This document shows, piece by piece, positions 34,085 to 40,864 of a stretch of 64,000 nucleotides of DNA. Origin of the DNA: JBAWAP01 sp049589355 (GTDB lineage: Bacteria > Chloroflexota > Anaerolineae > VGOG01); contig JBAWAP010000323.1 of assembly GCA_049589355.1 (NCBI GenBank), positions 30,261 to 94,260 on the forward strand, given 5' to 3'. The position numbers were made by a program, and so were the translations under genes. How positions within the stretch are numbered: position 1 is the first letter of the stretch; each line of letters begins with the position of its first letter. The notes beneath the pieces are model-generated. The model searched no databases. It had not been told where the DNA came from and worked only from the letters and a program-made list of their open reading frames with translations.

Positions 34085-34176
34085 ATCGTCCAAATAGGAG
34101 CAGGTATGGTAGCAGTTGCTCCCGAATCGCCGGCATCGTGGGCCGATGCGTGCAAACGGTAGAAGAGGTAACGAGA

Positions 34177-34947
34177 ATGCAGAACGTGCTGTTAGGGAAT
34201 ACAGGTCTGAAGGTGTCTCGGCTGGCTTTTGGCACCGCCTATCTGGGGCTACTGAGTGACCGACTCTCTCCGGAAGATGGGGCAGCGTTGCTGCTTCAGG
34301 CGCTGGATCGAGGCATCGCGTTCTGGGACACTTCGGATGATTACGGCACCCATCCGCACGTGGCCCACGCCCTGCGTCAGGTACCACGGGAGCAAGTGGT
34401 GATCGCCAGCAAGACCTACGAACCGGAAGGGGCGGTGGAGCACATTCTGGCAGAACTGGGCACGGACTACCTGGACATTCTCTTTGTCCACTGCGTCGGT
34501 TTGAGTTGGGCCGATGCGGCCCGAGATTGCCTCAGACTGTGGCAACAAGACAAGGCTCAAGGCCGGGTGCGAGCGCTGGGCTTCTCTACCCACAGCGCCC
34601 GGGTGGCCTGGTTGGCTGCGGAATGGCCCGAGGTGGAGGTGTTGTTGGTGCCTGTCAACGCCACCGGCATCTGCACACCCGAATCAGGCATCGAGGATGG
34701 AGGCGTAGAGGAGATGCTGGAAGCAGCCCAACGAGCGTGGGAGGTGGGGAAAGGGGTCGTAGCTATGAAAGTGCTGGGCTGTGGCGCCCTGGCTGTTGAT
34801 GCAAAGGCAGCCATTTCCTTCGCCGCCCGGCTTCCCTACGTGCACAGCCTGTGCATCGGCATGCGTAACCTGAGGGAGATAGAGGATAACGTCCGATTGT
34901 TGAGCCTCGCGGCACGGCAGGGAAACGCCATCCAAAAGGCCATCTGA
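34177..34947 (+). CDS. Aldo/keto reductase family protein
   Basis: A 256-aa NADPH-linked reductase fold. LGNTGLKVSRLAFGTAYLGL opens the barrel; the tetrad residues appear in FWDTSDDYG (Asp, Tyr), IASKTYEP (Lys) and DILFVHCVG (His). It is shorter than most AKRs (usually 280-320), with a compact C-terminal part. The start at 34177 follows AGAGGTAACGAG; GTG at 34138 is the alternative. It precedes aspS in the same direction. Confidence 0.88.
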   Translation: MQNVLLGNTGLKVSRLAFGTAYLGLLSDRLSPEDGAALLLQALDRGIAFWDTSDDYGTHPHVAHALRQVPREQVVIASKTYEPEGAVEHILAELGTDYLDILFVHCVGLSWADAARDCLRLWQQDKAQGRVRALGFSTHSARVAWLAAEWPEVEVLLVPVNATGICTPESGIEDGGVEEMLEAAQRAWEVGKGVVAMKVLGCGALAVDAKAAISFAARLPYVHSLCIGMRNLREIEDNVRLLSLAARQGNAIQKAI

Positions 34948-34989
34948 ACAGGATGCTTGTCATAACATCCGATTAGGAAAGGAAATGCC

Positions 34990-36765
34990 ATGTTGAAGAC
35001 TCACACCTGTGGCGAGCTAAGGGCTGAGCATGTGGGCCAGGAAGTGACCCTGGCCGGCTGGGTAAACCGCCGCCGCGACCACGGCGGGTTGATATTTCTT
35101 GACTTGCGGGACCGAGAGGGGATAGCTCAGGTGGTCGCTAACCCTGAGGTCTCGGCGGAGACTCACGCCACGGCCTCCCAGGTGCGGGGCGAGTACGTGC
35201 TCCGCGTTCAGGGCCTGGTGCGCCGCCGTCCCGAAGGGCTGGCCAACCCGGACATGGCCACGGGCGAGATCGAGGTGGTGGCCAACTCGGTGGAGATACT
35301 CAATCTGGCTGAGACGCCGCCCTTCTACATCAACAGAGATGACGAAGTGGACGACGCCCTGCGCCTGCGATACCGCTATCTGGATCTGCGCAGGAGACGC
35401 ATGCAGAGGAACCTCGTCCTCCGCCACAAGGTGGTTAAGTTCATCCGAGATTACCTTGATGAGCAGGGCTTCGTCGAGATCGAGACGCCTATCCTCATCA
35501 AGAGCACTCCTGAGGGGGCCCGTGACTACGTGGTGCCCAGTCGCGTCCACCCGGGCAAATTCTACGCTCTGCCCCAATCGCCTCAGCAGATCAAACAACT
35601 CCTCATGGTGGCCGGTTTTGAGAAATACTTCCAAATCGCCCGCTGTTTCCGCGACGAGGACCTGCGAGCCGATCGGCAGACGGAGTTCACCCAACTGGAC
35701 ATCGAGATGTCCTTCGTGGATCGCGAGGACGTCTTGCAGCTCACCGAGGGTCTGTTCACCGCTCTGGTGGAAGCGCTGTCCGCCGAGACGGGAGTAAGCA
35801 TCTTACACGAGCCCTTCCCCCGCCTTTCGTATCGAGAGGCCATGGAGCGCTACGGCAGCGACAAGCCCGACCTGCGTTTCGGCCTGCCTCTGATCGCTCT
35901 CTCCGATCTGGTGGCCGAGAGCGAGTTTCGCGTCTTCCGCGAAGTGGTGGCTGAAGGGGGGCAGGTGAAGGGTATCCGCGTCCCCGGCTGCGCCGGCTAC
36001 AGCCGCCGCCAGTTGGACGAGCTGGGTGAGTTCGTCAGGAAGCGCGGGGCCAAAGGGCTGGTCTGGCTGCTGGTTGAGGCGGGCCTGTCGGTCCGGTCAC
36101 CCGTGGCCAAGTTCCTGTCTCAGGCGGAGATCGAGGGCATCCTGGCTCGGGCGGAGGCGGAGGCAGGCGATTTGATCCTCATCGTCGCCGACGAGCCTAA
36201 GGTGGTGGCCGAGGCTTTGGGAGGCTTGAGGCTGGAGATGGGCCAGCGGTTGGGCCTGCGGGACGATAGTCTGCTGGCCTTTGCCTGGGTGCTGGACTTT
36301 CCTCTCTTGGAATGGAACGAGGAGGACGGGCGCTGGAATGCCATGCATCACCCCTTCACCTCAGCCATGGATGAAGACTTGGCTTTCCTGGAGACCGAGC
36401 CAGGCAAGGTGCGGGCCAAGGCGTACGACATCGTCTGTAACGGCTGGGAGATCGGTGGGGGCAGCATCAGGATTCACCGCCGCGATCTGCAGGAAAGGAT
36501 GTTTCGTGCCCTGGGACTTTCCAAAGAAGAGGTGCAGACCCAGTTCGGCCATCTCCTGGAGGCTTTCGAGTACGGGGCTCCGCCTCACGGTGGCATTGCT
36601 CCGGGCATAGATCGCCTGGCGATGCTCCTGGCTGGCGAGCACAACATCCGCGAGGTGATGGCCTTCCCTAAATCACAGCAAGCTGAGGATCTTACGTTCG
36701 GGGCCCCATCGTTCATATCGGAGCGACAGTTGGCAGAGTTGCATTTGCGATTGGCGGGTGATTAA
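34990..36765 (+). CDS. aspS: Aspartyl-tRNA synthetase
   Basis: A 591-aa bacterial-type AspRS with N-terminal OB-fold, catalytic core and inserted GAD domain. GWVNRRRDHGGLIFLDLRDR, RYRYLDLRR (motif 1 area), FRDEDLRADRQTEFTQLD (motif 2) and APGIDRLAMLL (motif 3) are present. His in RRDHGG and Gly in RPEGLAN match the positions reported for non-discriminating AspRS, which also charges tRNA-Asn for GatCAB, whereas E. coli has Leu and Lys there. It is followed by 320 bases holding a 6S RNA. Confidence 0.97.
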   Translation: MLKTHTCGELRAEHVGQEVTLAGWVNRRRDHGGLIFLDLRDREGIAQVVANPEVSAETHATASQVRGEYVLRVQGLVRRRPEGLANPDMATGEIEVVANSVEILNLAETPPFYINRDDEVDDALRLRYRYLDLRRRRMQRNLVLRHKVVKFIRDYLDEQGFVEIETPILIKSTPEGARDYVVPSRVHPGKFYALPQSPQQIKQLLMVAGFEKYFQIARCFRDEDLRADRQTEFTQLDIEMSFVDREDVLQLTEGLFTALVEALSAETGVSILHEPFPRLSYREAMERYGSDKPDLRFGLPLIALSDLVAESEFRVFREVVAEGGQVKGIRVPGCAGYSRRQLDELGEFVRKRGAKGLVWLLVEAGLSVRSPVAKFLSQAEIEGILARAEAEAGDLILIVADEPKVVAEALGGLRLEMGQRLGLRDDSLLAFAWVLDFPLLEWNEEDGRWNAMHHPFTSAMDEDLAFLETEPGKVRAKAYDIVCNGWEIGGGSIRIHRRDLQERMFRALGLSKEEVQTQFGHLLEAFEYGAPPHGGIAPGIDRLAMLLAGEHNIREVMAFPKSQQAEDLTFGAPSFISERQLAELHLRLAGD

Positions 36766-36818
36766 CCTTAAAATTTTGGGGACATGGCTTCTAGCCGTCC
36801 AAAACAGCTAGTTTGAAT

Positions 36819-36847
36819 TTGCCTTTTTTTGTACTTTGTGGTAAGAT
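36819..36847 (+). promoter_or_regulatory. Promoter of 6S RNA
   Basis: TTGCCT and TAAGAT are separated by 17 bases; the expected start is near 36854. Confidence 0.75.
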
Positions 36848-36854
36848 ATTGGTG

Positions 36855-37037
36855 AAAATACCCTGCTGTGTTCGTGATGCGTAGCGAGAGTTTTGAGCCA
36901 ACACCTAATGTAAAGGGAATTGGAACTCTGGAGGGGATGCGTTAGCCATAATAGGCGAGGCAGAACCAATAGGTAGATTCCCATCTGCGAAAGCAGGTTC
37001 AAAACACTGGTAGCACACGGCACAGCGGGGAGTCTTG
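36855..37037 (+). ncRNA. ssrS: 6S RNA
   Basis: About 180 bases. The 5' side CCCTGCTGTGTTCGTG pairs with 3' CACACGGCACAGCGGGG to close the molecule. GAGTTTTGAGCCAACACC follows, close to the GTTTTGACCGAACAC segment of Bacillus 6S-1, and is part of the central bubble that mimics an open promoter. 6S RNA binds the housekeeping RNA polymerase and slows transcription in stationary phase. Promoter and terminator flank it at the right distances. Confidence 0.85.
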
Positions 37038-37044
37038 TAAAAGA

Positions 37045-37075
37045 GCCACCAGGTCTTACCTGGTGGTATTTTTAT
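37045..37075 (+). terminator. Terminator between 6S RNA and mgsA
   Basis: Stem GCCACCAGGT / ACCTGGTGGT with a CTT loop is followed by ATTTTTATA. Partial read-through would express mgsA, ten bases downstream. Confidence 0.88.
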
Positions 37076-37084
37076 AAGAGGATC

Positions 37085-37459
37085 ATGAGTGTGAAGACCA
37101 TAGCTTTGATTGCTCACGATGGCAAGAAGGCCGACCTGGTGGCCTTTGCCACTTTCAATCGCGAAAAACTAACAGAATATCACCTGGTAGCCACAGGCAC
37201 CACCGGCAAACTCTTGAAGGAGAAAGTGGGCCTTGAGGTGGAGTGTGTCCTGTCAGGTCCATACGGGGGTGATGCTCAGATCGCCGCCCGGGTAGCTGAA
37301 GGGGCAATAGATGGCGTTTTCTTCTTGGTAGATCCCCTGGATAAACACCCCCATGACCCTGACATTCAAACCCTCTTACGGGCTTGCAATGTGCATAACG
37401 TGCCTATCGCTACTAACGTTGCCACCGCCGACCTGATCATTTCTAACAATGTCTTGTGA
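37085..37459 (+). CDS. mgsA: Methylglyoxal synthase
   Basis: A 124-aa enzyme that converts dihydroxyacetone phosphate to methylglyoxal and phosphate, a bypass when phosphate is limiting or sugar accumulates. IALIAHDGKKADLVAFA, ATGTTGKLL, SGPYGGDAQIAARVAEG and VDPLDKHPHDPDIQTLLR hold the catalytic Asp and phosphate site. Length is normal for the short bacterial form. It has no separate promoter, only the terminator of the 6S RNA upstream, so it may depend on read-through. Confidence 0.95.
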   Translation: MSVKTIALIAHDGKKADLVAFATFNREKLTEYHLVATGTTGKLLKEKVGLEVECVLSGPYGGDAQIAARVAEGAIDGVFFLVDPLDKHPHDPDIQTLLRACNVHNVPIATNVATADLIISNNVL

Positions 37460-37484
37460 ACGAATGCTGCATTAGGAGGCGTAC

Positions 37485-38318
37485 ATGCTGAGGGAGAGGG
37501 TTGCCGAAGACATCTACGTCTTCACTAGCGAGCTCTATGCTCAAGTTACGGCTGGAGCCATCTTGACCTCGCAAGGGGTAATTGTTATTGATACCTTGCT
37601 CTTTCCTCAAGAAACAGGCGAGCTCTTGCACCTTGTGCGGCGAAGGAGCAAAAACGGGATACGCTATGTGATCAATTCCAATTCCCACTCCGATCACGTT
37701 TACGGCAATTATCTCTTTAATGGGGCTAAGGTGATAGCCCATCAACTCTGCCGCCAGGCTCTGCAGAAGCATGGCGAGAAAGACCTGGATGCTGCCAAGG
37801 AGCAGATCCCCGATCTGTCCGAGGTACAACTGCGTTTGCCATCCATCACCTTCACCGAGGAGTTGACCCTTCGACTGGGCAACAAAACCCTGCGGTTGAT
37901 GCATACGCCAGGTACCACGCCCGATTCGATAGTGGTCTACGTGAGGGAGGACAAAGTGCTCTTCGCTGGCGACACTGTTATGCCTGTGCCCTACATAGTG
38001 GATGGTGATCGGCTGCAGTTGATGGAATCTTTGCGAGCCATCGGAAAGCTGAGCCTAGATAACATTGTGCAGGGACACGGTGGGGTAATCCTGCGAGGCG
38101 AGATCAAGGGGACCCTGAGGAGCAGCATTGTTTACTTGGAGACCATCTATGAGAGGGTGCGGGAGAAGGTAGAGGCCGGGGCGCCACGAGATGAGCTCAG
38201 GAAGATAGGTATCGAGAGTTGTGGCAAGTCTCGTATCCCCCTAGATGGCTTGGTGCAGAACTTGCACCAGGCCAACTTAATGGCGCTCTACGATCAGTTG
38301 GTCTCTGGGAAGAGATAA
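37485..38318 (+). CDS. Metallo-beta-lactamase fold hydrolase with altered zinc ligands
   Basis: A 277-aa protein with YVINSNSHSDHVYGNYL, HTPGTTPDSIVVYV, LFAGDTVMPVPYI and IVQGHGG. The family motif HxHxDH is NxHxDH here, and the usual His in PGHT is replaced by Thr (PGTT). Thus two of the three ligands of zinc site 1 are lost while those of site 2 (Asp-His, Asp, His) remain, as partly happens in B2 lactamases. The substrate is unknown. It starts after an AGGAGGCG ribosome site, 26 bases behind mgsA. Confidence 0.85.
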   Translation: MLRERVAEDIYVFTSELYAQVTAGAILTSQGVIVIDTLLFPQETGELLHLVRRRSKNGIRYVINSNSHSDHVYGNYLFNGAKVIAHQLCRQALQKHGEKDLDAAKEQIPDLSEVQLRLPSITFTEELTLRLGNKTLRLMHTPGTTPDSIVVYVREDKVLFAGDTVMPVPYIVDGDRLQLMESLRAIGKLSLDNIVQGHGGVILRGEIKGTLRSSIVYLETIYERVREKVEAGAPRDELRKIGIESCGKSRIPLDGLVQNLHQANLMALYDQLVSGKR

Positions 38319-38323
38319 AAAGC

Positions 38324-38426
38324 GCGTCATTGCGAGGAACGCAGTGACGAAGCAATCTCTAGCCTCCAGCACGGAGGGGATTGCTTCGCGGAGTTTACCC
38401 TGAGGCATCGAAGGGCTCGCAATGAC
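38324..38426. repeat. CGTCATTGCGAGG-type palindromic repeat
   Basis: CGTCATTGCGAG and CTCGCAATGAC form the outer arms, and GAAGCAATC and GGATTGCTTC inner ones. This layout is common as a dispersed repeat in several bacterial phyla. It covers the gap and the spurious ATG at 38422. Confidence 0.85.
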
Positions 38427-38445
38427 AATCCGGGGGAGGCCAGCG

Positions 38446-39015
38446 ATGAAGGCCGTGGACGAGATTTTGGCTGCTATTTCCGCCTTGAGCGAAGCCGAAA
38501 AGAGAGAGCTTTTTGAAAAGCTTGCAACTATCGAGGAATCCGAGGCCCTAGGTGGATCGTCTGAAGCTCGAAGACCCAAGTTGGCCTTCGATGCTGGTCA
38601 ATTGGAAGGCCAGCCCGATTATGTGTTGGTCTTCGATGGGGGAAGCCTTGGCAATCCGGGCCCTGGCTATGGCAGCTACGCCTTGATCAGGGCCAGCAAT
38701 GGCCAGAAGCGGGTGGTGCGGCTTGATTTCGGCGGGGCAATGACCAACAACGAGGCGGAGTACGACACGCTGATCGCTGGCCTGAGTGACCTGGTCCAGA
38801 GACTAGCGGAGGCCAAACAGAGCCCCTCGGAATTCTCGATTGAAGTGACGGGCGATAGCTACTTAGTTATCAATCAGGTGAGCGGAGTCTGGAAGGCTAA
38901 AGATGAGCGGATGAGGGCACGGCGTAACCAGGTACGGGAGCTGCTTAATCGTTTCGCCGGTTACCGGTTAGGGATTCAACCCCGCCAGGAGAGCGTGAGA
39001 GTATTGGGGCATTAA
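38446..39015 (+). CDS. RNase HI-like protein
   Basis: About 189 aa. A helical N-terminal extension (AAISALSEAEKRELFEKLA) is followed by the RNase H fold: VFDGGSLGNPGPGYGSYALI (first Asp), MTNNEAEYDTLIAGL (Glu), VTGDSYLVINQVSGVW (second Asp). The protein stops at QESVRVLGH, so the fourth acidic residue of RNase HI is not seen; the final His may serve instead. It removes RNA from RNA-DNA hybrids in the family. The start at 38446 follows GGGGGAGG. Confidence 0.82.
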   Translation: MKAVDEILAAISALSEAEKRELFEKLATIEESEALGGSSEARRPKLAFDAGQLEGQPDYVLVFDGGSLGNPGPGYGSYALIRASNGQKRVVRLDFGGAMTNNEAEYDTLIAGLSDLVQRLAEAKQSPSEFSIEVTGDSYLVINQVSGVWKAKDERMRARRNQVRELLNRFAGYRLGIQPRQESVRVLGH

Positions 39016-39016
39016 T

Positions 39017-39045
39017 TTGACAAATCGCCGTTTCTGTGTTATATT
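39017..39045 (+). promoter_or_regulatory. Promoter of the T-box operon
   Basis: TTGACA and TATATT are separated by 17 bases; the start is near 39052, at the foot of T-box stem I. Confidence 0.88.
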
Positions 39046-39054
39046 CTCTTAAAA

Positions 39055-39386
39055 GCGATGATGGAGACGAGTAGGTGAGGGGTAACGCCCAGAGAGTCCA
39101 GGTGAGGTGGGAACTGGATGCGGGAACCTCGCCGAAAATCCCTCCGGAGCTGTCAGCCGAATGGTTGGTAAATTGGTAGATTGGTAAACTGGTAGGTTGG
39201 TGACAAATGAACCAATTTACCAGTTTACCAGTTTCCCAATGTACCAACCTAGTAGACCTGACCGGGTTCGTCCTCCGTTACGCGGACGGGGGTATGAACA
39301 CGTACCCCACAGAGTGGGCGGCAATGCCAAGTAGGGTGGTACCGCGGGAGTTTGAGCTCTCGTCCCTTAGGGATGAGGGTTTTTTG
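39055..39386 (+). promoter_or_regulatory. T-box leader, probably isoleucine-specific
   Basis: The T-box antiterminator signature AGGGTGGTACCGCG is at 39333-39346, followed by the terminator CTCGTCCCT / AGGGATGAG and GGTTTTTT. Stem I starts GATGATGGAGACGAGTAGG (AGTA loop motif) and has AGAGAGTCC and GGAACCTCGCCG. The specifier side reads GAAAATCCCTCC, so the codon is likely ATC (39138-39140), isoleucine. Uncharged tRNA-Ile would let the operon GNAT, alaX-like and ileS be transcribed. A heptamer/octamer repeat array sits between stem I and the antiterminator. Confidence 0.93.
39163..39248. repeat. Octamer array with inverted halves inside the T-box leader
   Basis: Left half repeats GGTAAATT/GGTAGATT-like units; the right half repeats ACCAGTTT/ACCAATTT. 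The halves are complementary and would form a long hairpin of about 86 bases. Confidence 0.9.
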
Positions 39387-39404
39387 TTTACGGGTGAAGA
39401 GGTC

Positions 39405-39878
39405 ATGTCGCAGGTGGTCATTCGTCGGGCAACCCCGGACGACGTAGGCGGAATCTTACCTCTCTGGAACGAGCTGATGGATTATCACGCAGCGCTGGAT
39501 GCGCGGTTTCAGCCTGCGCCCGGTGCAGAGGAAAACTGGGTAGATATCCTCCTCGATTTGCTTCAGGATGATGATGCCTGTGTCCTGGTGGCCGATGCTG
39601 GGGGCAAGCTGGTCGGCTTCATCATTGGCCTGGGGCGGGAAAACCTTCCGGTTCTGCTGCCGTCTAAATATGGCCTGGTCACTGACATCTGCGTGGACCC
39701 AGGGTGGCGCCGACAAGGCATCGGCGGCCGCCTCTTCGAGGCCCTAAAGGTCTGGTTTAGAGCGAAGGGACTCTTTGTCATCCAGCTCAGTGTGGCCCAC
39801 CGCAACCCCGTCTCCCAGGCCTTCTGGCGGGCGATGGGATGCGAGGATTTCATGGATCGCTTGTGGTTTGAGCTTTAG
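39405..39878 (+). CDS. GNAT N-acetyltransferase
   Basis: A 157-aa acetyl-CoA-dependent transferase. IRRATPDDVGGILPLW is the typical beginning, ICVDPGWRRQGIGGRLFEAL the acetyl-CoA binding motif A, and VAHRNPVSQAFWRAMGCED the motif B end. The target is unknown. It is the first gene behind the T-box terminator, so it is controlled with the aminoacyl-tRNA genes below it. The start at 39405 has AAGAGGTC upstream; the longer frame begins in the T-box. Confidence 0.88.
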   Translation: MSQVVIRRATPDDVGGILPLWNELMDYHAALDARFQPAPGAEENWVDILLDLLQDDDACVLVADAGGKLVGFIIGLGRENLPVLLPSKYGLVTDICVDPGWRRQGIGGRLFEALKVWFRAKGLFVIQLSVAHRNPVSQAFWRAMGCEDFMDRLWFEL

Positions 39879-39946
39879 AAACTCTCTTGAAGGTGCTCCA
39901 AGCGGACGCTAGTCCACCGCGAGCTCGGCAAAAACGGAGGTGAATC

Positions 39947-40657
39947 GTGACCGAGTTGCTCTATCTGACCGATTGCTATTTGAGGGAGTTCGACGCCACG
40001 GTGGTGGCGGCTGAGGGCGACCAGGTGGCCCTGGATCGCACGGCCTTCTATCCCGGCGGCGGAGGGCAGCCGGCCGATGGGGGCAGGATGCTGTGGGATA
40101 ACGGTGAGTCCCGGGTCATCAAGGTCAAGAAGCAGGAAGACCAAGTTTGGCACGGGCTGGACGTCGAGCCGCCGCCTGTTGGCACGCCGGTCAGGGGTGT
40201 GTTGGACTGGGAGCACCGCTACAAGCTAATGCGCACCCACACGGCGCTGCACATCCTGTGCGGCGTTATCTGGCGCGACTACGGGGCCCTGGTGACGGGA
40301 GGGAACATGGAGCCATTGGCGGCTCGGATGGACTTCGAGCTGGAGCACATGAGCGCCGACTTCGCCCAGGAGGTGGAGGAGAAGATCAACGCTGAGGTAG
40401 CCGCCGCCCGGCCGGTCAAAATCTGCATCTTGCCTCGGGAGGAGGCCTTCCAAATCCCTGATCTCATCCGCACCAAGATCAACCTTCTGCCGGAGAGCAT
40501 CCGGGAGGTGCGCGTCGTGGAGATCGAGGGTCTCGACATCCAGGCCGACGGCGGCACCCACGTGGCCAACACCCGCGAGGTGGGGACGATCCACGTGGTG
40601 GGTCACGAGAGCAAAGGCCGCATCAACAAGCGGCTGCGGATTGCGTTGGGAGAGTGA
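39947..40657 (+). CDS. AlaX-like aminoacyl-tRNA editing protein
   Basis: A 236-aa trans-editing protein of the AlaX-M type. DCYLREFDATVVAAEGDQVA and TAFYPGGGGQPADGG form the N-terminal module, MRTHTALHILCGV holds the HxxxH zinc site, and DGGTHVANTREVGTIHV the CxxxH-type second site with the first ligand changed to Thr. AlaX removes Ser or Gly from mischarged tRNA-Ala. Its place in an Ile T-box operon is unexpected. The start is GTG, with GGAGG upstream. Confidence 0.9.
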   Translation: MTELLYLTDCYLREFDATVVAAEGDQVALDRTAFYPGGGGQPADGGRMLWDNGESRVIKVKKQEDQVWHGLDVEPPPVGTPVRGVLDWEHRYKLMRTHTALHILCGVIWRDYGALVTGGNMEPLAARMDFELEHMSADFAQEVEEKINAEVAAARPVKICILPREEAFQIPDLIRTKINLLPESIREVRVVEIEGLDIQADGGTHVANTREVGTIHVVGHESKGRINKRLRIALGE

Positions 40658-40715
40658 TGATGGAAGGGGGCTTCACTCGTTGGCTTATCAAGTCATTGAG
40701 AATGGCTCAGCCATA

Positions 40716-40810
40716 AGGTGCAACGCACTTGTTCACACGATTTCAATGGCTCGCTTGACCAGATTGCACTTCGAATCCGCTTGATTCTGTGGCAAAAGTG
40801 CGTTGCACCT
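40716..40810. repeat. 95-bp element with 15-bp terminal inverted repeats
   Basis: AGGTGCAACGCACTT at the left is perfectly complementary to AAGTGCGTTGCACCT at the right. There is no ORF. It lies between alaX and ileS, surrounded by ACTCGTCAACTC-type short repeats, and resembles a MITE. Confidence 0.85.
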
Positions 40811-40864
40811 GAGCAGATACGTCATTGACTCGTCAACTCATCTCTGATCGCAGGAGGAACAATC

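Noticed and set aside
40716..40810. 95-bp inverted-end element considered as an insertion sequence
   Set aside because: Too short for a transposase and none occurs in the window; kept as a repeat.
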